64,000 nt of DNA from DATAEG01 sp963703085. Its GTDB lineage: Bacteria > Actinomycetota > Actinomycetes > Mycobacteriales > Jatrophihabitantaceae. Numbering within the stretch: position 1 is the first letter of the stretch; every line of letters begins with the position of its first letter. Below the pieces are notes generated by a model. That model was not told where the DNA came from. It made no database searches and saw nothing but the letters and a program-made list of their open reading frames with translations. Position numbers and translations under genes: made by a program. This document shows, in pieces, positions 16,094 to 25,114 of this stretch. Location: positions 1,550,001 to 1,614,000 of the forward strand of contig OY969789.1 in NCBI GenBank assembly GCA_963703085.1, read 5' to 3'.

Positions 16094-16855
16094 CTAGACC
16101 GGCTTGCGGGCGCGGTGCAGCGCGACGATGCCGCCGGTCAGGTTGCGCCACTGCACCTCGGCCCAGCCGTTCGCCGCGACGATGCGAGCCAGTTCGGCCT
16201 GCGCGGGCCAGCGCCGGATCGATTCGGCGAGATAGACGTAGGCGTCCGGGTTGCTCGCCACCCGGCGGGCGATCCACGGCAGCGCGCGCATCAGATAACG
16301 CAGGTAGATGTGCCGGAACGGCGCGAATACGGGCCGGCTGAATTCACACACCACCAGTACCCCGCCCGGCCGGGTGACCCTGGCCAGCTCGCGCAGCGCC
16401 AGTCCGACGTCGTTGACGTTGCGCAGCCCGAAGCTGATGCTGGCCGAGTCGAAGGAGTTGTCGGCGAACGGCAGGGCCAGTGCGTCGCCGGCGACGAACG
16501 GCAACCAGCTGCGTTCCTTGCGCTTCTTGCCGGACTGCAGCATGCCGATGGAGAAGTCACAGGCCACCGGGGTGACGCCGGCTAGCGCCAGCTCGGCGGT
16601 GGACACGCCGGTGCCGGCGGCCAGGTCGAGCACCCATTGGCCCGGCTGCAGCTCCAGTGAGCGCCGGGTGCGCCGGCGCCACCGCCGATCCTGGCCGAGC
16701 GACAGCACCGAGTTGGTCAGGTCGTATCGCTTGGCGACCCCGTCGAACATGTTGGCGACGTCGCGCGGAGACTTGTCCAGACCGGCGACGGAGGCGCCGG
16801 TCTGGGTCGCGGACGTCTCGGGGGCGGGGTTCATCTCCCGTTCAGTGTCTCGCAT
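16094..16855 (-). CDS. menG: Demethylmenaquinone methyltransferase
   Basis: 253 residues, the size of UbiE/MenG enzymes. SAM-binding motif I VLDLAAGTGVSTAEL near residues 75-89, and the family signatures YDLTNSVLSLGQDRRWRRRT and SFGLRNVND are present. It methylates demethylmenaquinone to menaquinone, the respiratory quinone of actinomycetes. Stands as a single gene tail to tail with the VOC gene. Mycobacterial menG lies in the same broad genome neighbourhood (Rv0558). A short alternative start 7 codons in is possible. Confidence 0.93.
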   Translation of the reverse strand: MRDTEREMNPAPETSATQTGASVAGLDKSPRDVANMFDGVAKRYDLTNSVLSLGQDRRWRRRTRRSLELQPGQWVLDLAAGTGVSTAELALAGVTPVACDFSIGMLQSGKKRKERSWLPFVAGDALALPFADNSFDSASISFGLRNVNDVGLALRELARVTRPGGVLVVCEFSRPVFAPFRHIYLRYLMRALPWIARRVASNPDAYVYLAESIRRWPAQAELARIVAANGWAEVQWRNLTGGIVALHRARKPV

Positions 16856-16987
16856 CCCGATGTGGGTCCGACACCGGCCGCGGCTCGGAGTGTGTCGAGC
16901 GTCTACGTGACCCGGGCACTCCCGCCATCGTTGCCACTATGTACCGGCCGCACGCACCGGCCGGCAGCCACAACCAGGAGGCACCGC

Positions 16988-17437
16988 ATGGCCGCGTATC
17001 AGACCATCGTCGTCGGCACGGACGGCTCGGAGACGTCGCTACGCGCCGTCGATCGTGCCGGTGCCCTCGCGGCGGACGCGCAGGCGACCCTGCTGATCGT
17101 GTGCGCCTACGAGCCGGCCAGTGCGAAGGATGTCGCGGCGGCCCAGGACACGCTACGTGGCGAGGGGTATCGGATCGTCGGTTCGGCGCCGGCCGAAGAA
17201 AACCTGCAGGCAGGTCGGGACCGCGCCCGGGCCAGCGGCGCGATGAAGATCGAGACCGTGGCCGAGCCCGGTGTGGCGACCAGCGTGCTGCGCGACGTGG
17301 CCAAAGAGCGCGGCGCCGATTTGCTGGTCGTCGGCAACCGTGGGCTCAACTCGATCAGCGGCCGGATCCTCGGCTCGGTGCCCCTCGACGTCGCTCGCCG
17401 CGCGGGCATCGACGTGCTGGTGGTGCACACCACCTGA
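16988..17437 (+). CDS. Universal stress protein (UspA family)
   Basis: 149 residues, one Usp domain. Start TIVVGTDGSETSLRAVDRA and the ATP-binding loop GNRGLNSISGRILGSVPLDV (G-2x-G-9x-G-S/T pattern) near 113-132 show the ATP-binding type. Start chosen at the ATG with AGGAGG at 16977-16982 region. Usp proteins bind ATP and respond to stress or hypoxia; exact role here unknown. Followed 12 bp later by a class III cyclase, so a cAMP link is conceivable: some mycobacterial Usp domains bind cAMP (inference). Confidence 0.9.
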   Translation: MAAYQTIVVGTDGSETSLRAVDRAGALAADAQATLLIVCAYEPASAKDVAAAQDTLRGEGYRIVGSAPAEENLQAGRDRARASGAMKIETVAEPGVATSVLRDVAKERGADLLVVGNRGLNSISGRILGSVPLDVARRAGIDVLVVHTT

Positions 17438-17449
17438 TGCGCCGCGCTC

Positions 17450-18520
17450 ATGAGTAGCCGGCCGCCGCGGGACGAGCCGATCGATCCCGACGCCGGCGCC
17501 CAGCGTGCCGACGACGGCGACGCACTGCTCGCCGGCGTGCTGACCAACCTCCAGCACGAGATCGAGCGAGTGTTGTTGGGCAGCGATCGCCGGCTGACGA
17601 AGGCCGAGGCGACGGCGGCCGCCGGCGTCTCGATCGAGGTGGCCGACGAGCTCTGGCGCGCGCTGGGCTTCCCCACCGTCCCGGCCGGTGCTGAGGTCTT
17701 CACTGCCGGCGACGTGCGCGCGCTGCGCATCGTCCAGGAACTGGTCGCCACTCAGGTGCTGCATCCCGACGAGCTCAGCTCGGTGACGCGGATGATGGGC
17801 CAGACGATGTCCCGCCTTGCCGACTGGCAGGGCCGGCTGTTCGCCGAGCGCCTCCGCAGCTCTGCGCAGCCGGTGCCGGACGGCGATCCGGTCCGCTTTC
17901 TGTCCAGGTTGGTGGAGCTGCTCAGCGAGGTCCAGGAGCTGGTCTGGCGCCGGCATCTCGCGGCTCTGGTGCCCAGGTTCATCGGCGAGCTCAACGCAGC
18001 CGGCGCGGGCGCGCAGAGCCGGGCGTTGGCGGTCGGTTTCGCCGACATGACTGGCTACACCAGCCTCACCCGACGGGTCAGCGCGCGCACGCTGACCGAG
18101 ATCCTCGAGACGTTCGAGTCGATCGCTTCGGACTTGGCTGCTGAGAACGGCGGCCGGATCGTCAAGACCCTCGGCGACGAGGTGATGTTCGTGGCCGATA
18201 CGGCGGCTGACGCCGCCGAGATCGCGCTGTCCTTGTTGGACCGCGCCGAGGGCGACAAGCGGATGCCCTCACTGCGCACCGGGCTCGCCGCGGGCGAGGT
18301 GCTCACCCGGTTCGGTGACGTGTACGGGCCGGTGGTGAACATCGCCAGCCGGCTGACGACCGTGGCCAAGCCGGGCTCGGTCCTCGTCGATCGCATGATG
18401 GCCAGCGCTCTGGAGGCCGACGGCAGGTACTCGGTGCGACCGACCCGTCGAGCATCGGTCCAGGGCTACAGCCGGCTGCACCCCTACCTGCTGCGCCGGG
18501 CCGCATCGCCCGCCTCGTAG
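17450..18520 (+). CDS. Class III adenylate cyclase with N-terminal regulatory domain
   Basis: 356 residues. The C-terminal catalytic domain (about 185-345) retains the key residues: metal-binding Asp in FADMTGYTSL and in KTLGDEVMF, the substrate-specifying Lys in that second motif, and the Asn/Arg transition-state pair in VNIASR. The N-terminal 170 residues resemble the helical domain of Rv1264-type cyclases (LTKAEATAAAGVSIEVADEL), which in M. tuberculosis inhibits the enzyme until pH falls (established for Rv1264). Cytosolic; no membrane segment. Produces cAMP from ATP, likely as a homodimer. Downstream of the Usp gene by 12 bp. Confidence 0.88.
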   Translation: MSSRPPRDEPIDPDAGAQRADDGDALLAGVLTNLQHEIERVLLGSDRRLTKAEATAAAGVSIEVADELWRALGFPTVPAGAEVFTAGDVRALRIVQELVATQVLHPDELSSVTRMMGQTMSRLADWQGRLFAERLRSSAQPVPDGDPVRFLSRLVELLSEVQELVWRRHLAALVPRFIGELNAAGAGAQSRALAVGFADMTGYTSLTRRVSARTLTEILETFESIASDLAAENGGRIVKTLGDEVMFVADTAADAAEIALSLLDRAEGDKRMPSLRTGLAAGEVLTRFGDVYGPVVNIASRLTTVAKPGSVLVDRMMASALEADGRYSVRPTRRASVQGYSRLHPYLLRRAASPAS

Positions 18521-18523
18521 TGT
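18518..18523 (+). promoter_or_regulatory. -10-like box before IMPase gene
   Basis: TAGTGT, with 7 nt to the ATG at 18531. It overlaps the stop codon of the cyclase gene. Together with similar boxes in this window it suggests a leaderless transcript for the inositol-phosphatase-like gene. No -35 box is obvious. Confidence 0.4.
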
Positions 18524-18530
18524 CGTCGCA

Positions 18531-19283
18531 ATGACTGACGACGCAGCGCTGGCGGCCGAGTTGGTGCGCGATGCCGGCCGGCTGGCCCAGCAGATGCGCC
18601 GCCGCGGTGTAGCGATCGATCGCAAGACGTCGGTCTCGGACATCGTCACCGACGCCGACCACGCTGCCGAGAAACTGATCGTCGAACGGCTGCATGCCGA
18701 GCGCCCGGACGACGGCATCGTCGGTGAGGAGGGCACCCGGGAAGCCGGCGCGCGCACCTGGTTGCTCGACCCGATCGACGGCACCTACAACTACGCGTCC
18801 GGGATCCCGTTCTGGTGCTCGGCAGTGGCCCTGGTGGATGCGGACGGGCCGGTGCTCGGTGCCGTGCACATCCCGGAGTCGGACGAGCTGTGGGTGGGTG
18901 GCCGCGGTCTGCCCACTACCTGCAACGGCATACCAACCGAACTGCTGCGCGACCGTTCGCTCGACGAGGTGTCGGTGTGCAGCTACTTGCATCCGGAGAC
19001 GATTCCGTCCCGCGAGATGCGCGAGCCGCTGTTACGGATGATCCGGCCCGCCGCCACCGTGCGGATGTTCGGGTCAGGGTCGGTCGAGCTGGCCTGGATC
19101 GCCGGTGGGCGCATCGGCGCATTTGCGCAGTACGACTGCCAGGACTGGGACTGGTATCCCGGTCAGGCCCTCGTGCTCGGCGCCGGCGGCGCTGCCCGGG
19201 TGGTGGAACACGGTGGCCATCACTGGCATCTCGCCGGCAACCGCCGCACCGTCGACGACCTCGCTGCCGCCCTCAACGCCTGA
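18531..19283 (+). CDS. Inositol monophosphatase family protein
   Basis: 250 residues. Metal-binding signature WLLDPIDGTYNYASG near 78-92, acidic GEEG loop before it, and the second signature WDWYPGQALVLGAGG near 201-215 (usual form WDxAAG). It removes phosphate from a small sugar or polyol phosphate; members act on inositol-1-phosphate, histidinol phosphate, fructose bisphosphate or PAP and cannot be told apart here. Lithium-sensitive, Mg-dependent fold expected. Tail to tail with the DUF1707 gene, 4 bp apart. Confidence 0.88.
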   Translation: MTDDAALAAELVRDAGRLAQQMRRRGVAIDRKTSVSDIVTDADHAAEKLIVERLHAERPDDGIVGEEGTREAGARTWLLDPIDGTYNYASGIPFWCSAVALVDADGPVLGAVHIPESDELWVGGRGLPTTCNGIPTELLRDRSLDEVSVCSYLHPETIPSREMREPLLRMIRPAATVRMFGSGSVELAWIAGGRIGAFAQYDCQDWDWYPGQALVLGAGGAARVVEHGGHHWHLAGNRRTVDDLAAALNA

Positions 19284-19287
19284 CGCG

Positions 19288-19782
19288 CTACCGGCCGCGG
19301 TTGCGCTGCCGATCGCGGCCGCGGTGGTCGTCGTGGCCGCCCAGGCCGCCGTAGACGACGGCGCCGGCAGCCGGGATCAGCAGGAACCACCACCACTGCT
19401 TGGTGATGAGGAACAGCGCCAGCGCGAGGAACGGGCTGACCGCCACGAACGTCGCGCCGGCTCGACCGCCGAGCGCTCCGCCATGCTCTTGGCGAGCCAC
19501 CTCGGTAGCCGAGATCTGGGCCGGAACCATCGTGGACAGCGAGCGGGCCGGCGGTGCGTTGGGCCCGGGCCGGGGTTCGGGCAGGTCGGTGAACAGCGGG
19601 GTGATCTCCCCCCAGGTGCGAGCGACATAGATCTTCGCCGAGCGCTCGCCGTACTCCTCGGCGTCGATCCGGCCGGCCGACATGTGCTCGTCGAGTGCCT
19701 GCAAGGCGGCGTCCCGCTCGGTCTTGCCGATCCGGATGGCATCCTGGCCCGGTTGCGTCGCTGCGCCCTCGTCGTCGGTCAT
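19288..19782 (-). CDS. DUF1707 domain membrane protein
   Basis: 164 residues. The DUF1707 motif covers about 15-68: IRIGKTERDAALQALDEHMS, AGRIDAEEYGERS, ARTWGEITPLFTDLP. After a Pro-rich linker, one or two membrane segments occupy about 113-150 (FVAVSPFLALALFLI, WWWFLLIPAAGAVVYGG), then a basic tail. Widespread in actinobacteria, function unknown; the motif resembles SHOCT-type oligomerisation helices. The DUF4229 gene ends 1 bp upstream, so the two are probably co-transcribed. Confidence 0.82.
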   Translation of the reverse strand: MTDDEGAATQPGQDAIRIGKTERDAALQALDEHMSAGRIDAEEYGERSAKIYVARTWGEITPLFTDLPEPRPGPNAPPARSLSTMVPAQISATEVARQEHGGALGGRAGATFVAVSPFLALALFLITKQWWWFLLIPAAGAVVYGGLGGHDDHRGRDRQRNRGR

Positions 19783-19783
19783 C

Positions 19784-20074
19784 TCATCCTCGCCCGTCTG
19801 CGGAGGTGTCTTCGCCGGACAGTTCGGCGTCCATTTCGGCGGTGCGCGCCTTACGGGCGGCGAATTGCTCGTGGAAGCCCTCGGCCAACCTGGCCCGCGG
19901 CTTGGCCAGCAACACGTAGGACAGCGGCAGCGACAGCAGCGCGGCGATCGCCGCGGCGAGCAGCCCGTTCACCCCGACCAACCAGAGCACCCCGAAGAGC
20001 ACCGCGAACAGCGCGATCCGCAGCGCGGTGTAGATCCACAGCGCGGCGAGCGGATGGGTCGAGGTGCGGGGCAC
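19784..20074 (-). CDS. DUF4229 small membrane protein
   Basis: 96 residues with two membrane helices (about 12-33 and 38-57) followed by a charged cytoplasmic tail, KPRARLAEGFHEQFAARKAR. This is the DUF4229 pattern found in actinobacteria, no known function. Tightly followed by the DUF1707 gene. Confidence 0.75.
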   Translation of the reverse strand: MPRTSTHPLAALWIYTALRIALFAVLFGVLWLVGVNGLLAAAIAALLSLPLSYVLLAKPRARLAEGFHEQFAARKARTAEMDAELSGEDTSADGRG

Positions 20075-20133
20075 CCGCCCAGCCTACGAGAGGTGTCGAC
20101 TCGCGGCCGGGTTCGGCCCGACCCGCGGCTCAG

Positions 20134-20595
20134 TCAGGGTCGCGGCGCTTCCGGCAGCGGATATGCCCGGCCCTCGAACTTCGTCGAGAGCACCACGGTG
20201 GTCCGGGTGCGGGCCACGCCGCGGATCCGGTTGAGCGTGCCGATCATCCGTTCCAGGCCGCCTACATCGGCGACGCGGATCTTGACGACATAGGACTCCT
20301 CGCCGGCGACGAACCAGCAGTCCTCGACCTCGGGCACGTCACGCAGTTCGGTGGCCACCCGGACCTCGTCGGCGTTCTCGTTGAGGAAGACGCCGATGAG
20401 CGCAGCCATCGAGTAGCCCAGCGCCTCCGGGGTGACCGTGGCGTGATAGCCGGTGATGACACCGGAGGCTTCCAGCTTGCCGACCCGCTCGTGCACGCTC
20501 GGTGCGGACAGGCCCACCTGCCGGGCCAGCTCGGCGTACGTCGCGCGCCCGTTCGCGCGCAATGCATCCACCAGGGCCCGGTCCACCGCATCCAC
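20134..20595 (-). CDS. Lrp/AsnC family transcriptional regulator
   Basis: 153 residues. N-terminal HTH (DRALVDALRANGRATYAELA, then VGLSAPSVHERVGKLEASGVI) and C-terminal RAM ligand-binding domain (EVEDCWFVAGEESYVVKIRV). Known members bind amino acids, often branched-chain or Lys/Asn, and form octamers. GTG start. The target is not obvious from position: the neighbour upstream is the end of the N-acetylglucosamine transporter operon, 136 bp away. Confidence 0.92.
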   Translation of the reverse strand: MDAVDRALVDALRANGRATYAELARQVGLSAPSVHERVGKLEASGVITGYHATVTPEALGYSMAALIGVFLNENADEVRVATELRDVPEVEDCWFVAGEESYVVKIRVADVGGLERMIGTLNRIRGVARTRTTVVLSTKFEGRAYPLPEAPRP

Positions 20596-20731
20596 CCGGG
20601 AAGGCTATCGGCCCGGCGCCGGCCCGGCCGCCCGGCCGAGTGCCCGGCCCCGTGCTCACGGTCCTGCGCTGCTCGCGCGCGCCAGATCAGGTGCCGCTCC
20701 GCCGACGGTATGACAGCGCGGTCGTCTAGCT

Positions 20732-21643
20732 CTACTTGTTGGTGCCTTGCGACACCGAGCCCTGCAACTGGCGCTGGAAGACCAGATACACCACGAGCAC
20801 CGGCAGCACCGTTATGACGACGGCGGCGAACAGCGCACCGAAGTCGACCGAGTAGCCCGCTTGGGAGTTGTATGCAGCCAGACCCTGGGTCAGCACCGAC
20901 CGGCGGATGTCGGTGTTCAAGGCGATCGGCAGCAGGTACTGGTTCCACAGGCCGACGAAGTTCAGGATCGCCACGGTGGCCAGACCCGGTTTGGCCATCG
21001 GCAACATGATCGAGAAGAACGTGCGCCACTCCCCTGCGCCGTCGATGGCCGCCGCCTCCGCGATGGAGTTGGACAGGCTCTTGAAGAACGAGAACATGAA
21101 GAACACGGTGAACGGCAGCGAGAACGCGCCGTAGGTGAGGATCAACCCGGGCAGGGTGTTCAGCAGGCTCAGCTGACGCAGGATGAAGAACAACGGGACG
21201 ATGGCCAGGAAGATCGGGAAGGTCAGCCCCGCCAGCATGAAGTAGTAGACGATCCGGCTGCCCGGGAACGGGAAGCGGGCCAGCACGTAGGCGCACATCG
21301 ATCCGAACACCATCGTCACGATCAGGCCGCCGAACACGACGATGAGGGAGTTCACGAAGTACGTGCCGATGTGCGCCGTCGACCAGGCATTGACGTAGTT
21401 CTTGAAGTTCCAATGCTTGGGCAGCGCGAACGGTGAGGCGAAGATCTCGCGTGATGTCTTGAACGACGACATCAACGTCCACAGCATCGGCAACACGACG
21501 AGCAGTGACCAGATGGACAGCACGGTGTGCGAGAAGGCGCCGACAGCGCGGTCGCCGGCGGTCATCTCCGGGCCGGATCCAGTTTCCCGCTCGACCGACT
21601 GTCCGACCCGCTCGCGCGCGGTCTCCGCTCTGGTGTCAGTCAC
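20732..21643 (-). CDS. ngcG: N-acetylglucosamine/chitobiose ABC permease NgcG-like
   Basis: 303 residues, about six membrane helices beginning near residue 35, and the EAA loop EAAAIDGAGEWRTFFSIMLP near 198-217. MalG-type partner of the permease encoded upstream, with which it overlaps by 4 bp (ATGA). Assigned to the Ngc system because of the adjacent NgcE-like binding protein, SIS protein and sugar kinase. No ATPase gene nearby, as expected if MsiK is shared. Confidence 0.82.
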   Translation of the reverse strand: MTDTRAETARERVGQSVERETGSGPEMTAGDRAVGAFSHTVLSIWSLLVVLPMLWTLMSSFKTSREIFASPFALPKHWNFKNYVNAWSTAHIGTYFVNSLIVVFGGLIVTMVFGSMCAYVLARFPFPGSRIVYYFMLAGLTFPIFLAIVPLFFILRQLSLLNTLPGLILTYGAFSLPFTVFFMFSFFKSLSNSIAEAAAIDGAGEWRTFFSIMLPMAKPGLATVAILNFVGLWNQYLLPIALNTDIRRSVLTQGLAAYNSQAGYSVDFGALFAAVVITVLPVLVVYLVFQRQLQGSVSQGTNK

Positions 21644-22638
21644 TCAGCCACCTCGTTCGTGCCGCCGGTGAGTCGGTTCACCGCAAAGACAACAGCGGCG
21701 AACAGCAGCGTGATGATCGCGACGATGACGCCCATCGCGCAGGCATAGCCGAACTGCTGCTTGACGAAGGCGGTGGCGAACAATCGCTGGGTGATCACCA
21801 GCGTGGAGTTGTTGGGGCCACCAGCGGGGTTCAGCGCAGCCATGTAGACGAAGGCGTCCAAGGCGACAATCCCCATGTAGATCACGCCGGTCTGCACGTT
21901 GTCGCGAATCATGGGGATGGTGATCGACACCGCGGTACGGAATCGTCCGGCCCCGTCGATACGAACCGACTCGTAGATCTCCGCCGGCACACCCTTGATC
22001 GCCGCGACGAACAGCACCATGTAGAAGCCGACCAGGCTCCACACGATGACGAACATCGTCGCGATCATCGCGGTCTTCTCTTCACCCAGCCAGGCGTAGG
22101 ACTTGAACCCACTGAAACCGATCCGCGTCAGCGTGCCGTTCAGCAGACCTGCGCTCGGGTCGTAGATCTGGTTCCACATGATGCCGATGGCGATAGCCGG
22201 GATCACGTAGGGGAAGAACGACACGACGCGGTACACGCTCGAGTTGCGCAGACCTCGCACCGGCCCCGTACTCGGCCCACCCACCGTCACCAGCGACGCG
22301 AAGAACAACGCGATCGCGATCGTGACGACGGGCAGCACGATCGCCAGCGTGACGCTGTTGCGCACCGCCCTGCGGAAGACCTCGTCATGCAGCAGGTTCG
22401 AGTAGTTCTTGAAGCCCACGAAGTTCTTCGCCGACTCGAAGCCCTTCCAGTCGGTCAGCGAGTAGTAGAAGGCCTGCGCGAACGGTGAGATAACCAGCAC
22501 GACGTACCCCACCACGGGCACGATGAGGAACACGAAGAAGAAGCTGATCTTGTCGAAGGTCAGGTCCTTCCGGCTCCACCGCCGACGCGCAACCTTCCGT
22601 TCGCGCGTCGGCGGCGGCGTGGTGATGCCGGCGGTCAT
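21640..22638 (-). CDS. ngcF: N-acetylglucosamine/chitobiose ABC permease NgcF-like
   Basis: 332 residues from the ATG at MTAGITTPPPT, preceded by GGGGAA; a start 15 codons earlier exists but has no better support. Basic N-terminus then a helix at about 40-62 (FFFVFLIVPVVGYVVLVI) and five more. EAA loop ESVRIDGAGRFRTAVSITIP near 228-247. Heterodimerises with NgcG in the inner membrane. Confidence 0.82.
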   Translation of the reverse strand: MTAGITTPPPTRERKVARRRWSRKDLTFDKISFFFVFLIVPVVGYVVLVISPFAQAFYYSLTDWKGFESAKNFVGFKNYSNLLHDEVFRRAVRNSVTLAIVLPVVTIAIALFFASLVTVGGPSTGPVRGLRNSSVYRVVSFFPYVIPAIAIGIMWNQIYDPSAGLLNGTLTRIGFSGFKSYAWLGEEKTAMIATMFVIVWSLVGFYMVLFVAAIKGVPAEIYESVRIDGAGRFRTAVSITIPMIRDNVQTGVIYMGIVALDAFVYMAALNPAGGPNNSTLVITQRLFATAFVKQQFGYACAMGVIVAIITLLFAAVVFAVNRLTGGTNEVAE

Positions 22639-22720
22639 GGGTTCCCCGCGGAGTTGATCGCGCCACGAAGACGCGACAAGCAAGCGACGGCGCGGGGGCG
22701 AAGAACTTCGTGGGGGGAAC

Positions 22721-24142
22721 TCATTTAACTTCGATCTTCTTTACCGACGGGTCCTTACGCACCTTGTCGACGATGGACTGCATGCCGTCGGTCAACGTCT
22801 TCACGCTGGATCCACCGGACAGGAACGTGTTCCACAACACCAGCAGGTCGTCGTTGACCCCGTAGTAGTCGACGAAACCCCAGGTGAACACGTTCGACCC
22901 GGCGTCGGACAGCAGCTTCAGCTGCGACTTCAGCGCGGTGGAGCCGAACCCGTCCGCCGGCACGGTGTCCTTGACGATCGTCGGCGAGTGGGTCACCTTG
23001 GCGAAGTTCGCCGCAGCCTCCTGGGAGAGCATCGCGCGGAGGAACTCCTTGCCGCCGGCAGAGTTCTTGCCCTGCGACGGCACGATGAACTGCTCTCCGG
23101 CCGCACTGTGCAGAGCGGTGAGCGGCAGCTTCGAGTTGGACGTCACCGTCGGCTCGGCCGCTCCGGTCATCTCGAACCCGGACTTGGTCTGGGTCTTCAT
23201 CTCGTTCTCGATCCACGACCCGGACGGGTAGAGGATTGCCTGCTGCGAGTCGCTCCACTGCGCCTGGGCCGCGGTGAACTGGGTGCCCGCGCCGCCCGGC
23301 TTGAAGTAACCGGCATCGATGATCTTCTTCATCCCGTTCAGCACCTGCTGCATCGGGTCGGAGCGGAAGCAGTCTGCCTTGATGTTGTCGAGGGCCAGGC
23401 GCACGTCGTCGCCACCCTCCTTGATCGCCGACGCGATGGCCATCGTCAGGTAATAGGTGGCGGCTTCCTTGCCCCATACGAACAGGTACTTGCCCTTGCT
23501 CTTGGCCCGGCCGCCCAGGTCGTAGGCCTCGTCCCAGGTCTTGGGCACCTGCCAGCCGTTCTGCTGGAACAGCGACTGGGAGTACCACATGCCGTACACG
23601 GTCAGGACGTAGTTGAGCACGGCGAACTTGCCGTCGTAGGTGCCCGGGGCCATCACGTTCGGGTAGAGCGTGTCCTTGATGACCTTGCCCTCGTAGTTCT
23701 TGGCGTTGACCACCGAGTTCAGGTCCTCGAGCTGGTCGAGCACACCGGCAATACCGATGTTGCCCTTGCCCGAGTCGTCGATGACGTCCGGCGGGTTGCC
23801 GCCGACGAAGCGCGGCTGCAGTGACTGGGCCAGGTTCGTGGCCGGGCTGACCTTGACCTTCACCCCGAGGCTGCTCTGCTTCTTCTCCACGACCGTGCCG
23901 GCGAACTGCGTGTAGGCGACGCCGTAGCCGCCGTTGAAGATCACGGCATCGACCGTGGAGTTCTTCGCCACGCCGAAGGGGTTGTCCGCCGTGACCTTGC
24001 CGGTGTCCTTCTTCTTGTCCTTGCTCCCACCGCCGGCGCAGGAGGCCAGCGCTCCTCCCAGCGGCACCAGGGCCGCCGCGGCCGCCGTGCCGCGCAAGAA
24101 GTTTCGGCGGTTCAGGTCGAGCCCGGTGCGTGGTTCGTTCAT
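22721..24142 (-). CDS. ngcE: N-acetylglucosamine/diacetylchitobiose-binding lipoprotein
   Basis: 473 residues. A twin-arginine signal RRNFLRG at 12-18 plus lipobox LASC with Cys at 35 point to Tat export and lipid anchoring. The mature sequence (NPFGVAKNSTVDAVIFNGGYG, KTWDEAYDLGGRAKSKGKYL) matches the NgcE type, whose Streptomyces member binds N-acetylglucosamine and chitobiose with high affinity (established). It follows the SIS gene by 19 bp. The dre-like site in front of that gene suggests repression by a DasR-like regulator that senses glucosamine-6-phosphate. Confidence 0.85.
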   Translation of the reverse strand: MNEPRTGLDLNRRNFLRGTAAAAALVPLGGALASCAGGGSKDKKKDTGKVTADNPFGVAKNSTVDAVIFNGGYGVAYTQFAGTVVEKKQSSLGVKVKVSPATNLAQSLQPRFVGGNPPDVIDDSGKGNIGIAGVLDQLEDLNSVVNAKNYEGKVIKDTLYPNVMAPGTYDGKFAVLNYVLTVYGMWYSQSLFQQNGWQVPKTWDEAYDLGGRAKSKGKYLFVWGKEAATYYLTMAIASAIKEGGDDVRLALDNIKADCFRSDPMQQVLNGMKKIIDAGYFKPGGAGTQFTAAQAQWSDSQQAILYPSGSWIENEMKTQTKSGFEMTGAAEPTVTSNSKLPLTALHSAAGEQFIVPSQGKNSAGGKEFLRAMLSQEAAANFAKVTHSPTIVKDTVPADGFGSTALKSQLKLLSDAGSNVFTWGFVDYYGVNDDLLVLWNTFLSGGSSVKTLTDGMQSIVDKVRKDPSVKKIEVK

Positions 24143-24161
24143 TGCTTTCCTCCGAGGTGGG

Positions 24162-24938
24162 TCATGCCGACCGGCGGATGCGGCCGGTGTAGCGAGCTTC
24201 CAGTGCGGTGTTGTGTGCGTCGCCTTCGGGAATGTTGGCGGAAAGATAGACCAGTAGTTCGTCTCCGGACGCGATCTGCCGGCGCAGTACCTCGGCGATG
24301 ATCATCTGCGCGAGCAGCGCAGCGGTGATCGAGGAGATGCCACAGGCGAAGCCGCCGTCGGGCAGCGGCAGCACCGCATCACCGAAGGGCGCACCGTTGT
24401 CGAGGACCACGGTGGCGATGTCCTTCAGTTTCTTGCCGGACGGGTGTCGGGATTCCACCACATCGGTGTGCGCCGCGGACGTGATCGCGATGATCGGGTG
24501 GCCGGCATCAGCGACGATCGACGCGAACTCCACGACGGAGCCGTTGATGCCGGAGTTGGACGCGATCACCAACACGTCATCCGGGCCGATCGGCGCCAGG
24601 TCGTAGATTTCCTGGGCGATCGCCGGGTCACGCTCCAGCTTGTCGTCGCGCAGCTGCTGCGGGGTCCGGTCGCCGTACATCACCACGTCGCGCAGGCTGA
24701 TCATGTTCGTCGGGATGAGCCCGCCGGCGCGACCCGCGATCTCCATCGCCAAGGCCTGGGAGTGCCCGGAACCGAAGGCATGCACCACCCCGCCGCTGCG
24801 GACCGCGGTAACGATCAGCTCCGCCGCTGCAGCGATACCCGATTGTTGCGTCGCGGCGACGTAATCGATCCGCTCGCGGGCGACATCGACGAACGCTTGA
24901 GCACTGACGCCCGTCTCCGCGACGATCTGATCAGTCAT
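24162..24938 (-). CDS. SIS-domain sugar-phosphate binding protein
   Basis: 258 residues from the ATG at MTDQIVAETG; a GTG five codons earlier is also possible. The SIS fold is evident: VVHAFGSGHSQALAMEIAGRA near 54-73 and VLVIASNSGINGS near 128-140. It resembles the UPF0309/MurQ-like group without the full etherase signature. Likely handles an amino-sugar phosphate produced by the kinase encoded divergently (inference). First gene of the minus-strand uptake operon, 176 bp from the dre site. Confidence 0.82.
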   Translation of the reverse strand: MTDQIVAETGVSAQAFVDVARERIDYVAATQQSGIAAAAELIVTAVRSGGVVHAFGSGHSQALAMEIAGRAGGLIPTNMISLRDVVMYGDRTPQQLRDDKLERDPAIAQEIYDLAPIGPDDVLVIASNSGINGSVVEFASIVADAGHPIIAITSAAHTDVVESRHPSGKKLKDIATVVLDNGAPFGDAVLPLPDGGFACGISSITAALLAQMIIAEVLRRQIASGDELLVYLSANIPEGDAHNTALEARYTGRIRRSA

Positions 24939-25114
24939 GGGCAGCTCGGTCACCTGGGAGATGATGCACTGGATGTGGGCTCCCGTCCTATGCTTCCAGC
25001 CGGCCGGTCCGGGGGATACTCCGTCGGCTGGTCGACCCGCTGCCCCGCCCGGGCACCGGCATTTCTGCGCGCCGCGTCCGCGGCACTGATTGGGTGTCTA
25101 CACGACCTGCCGAA

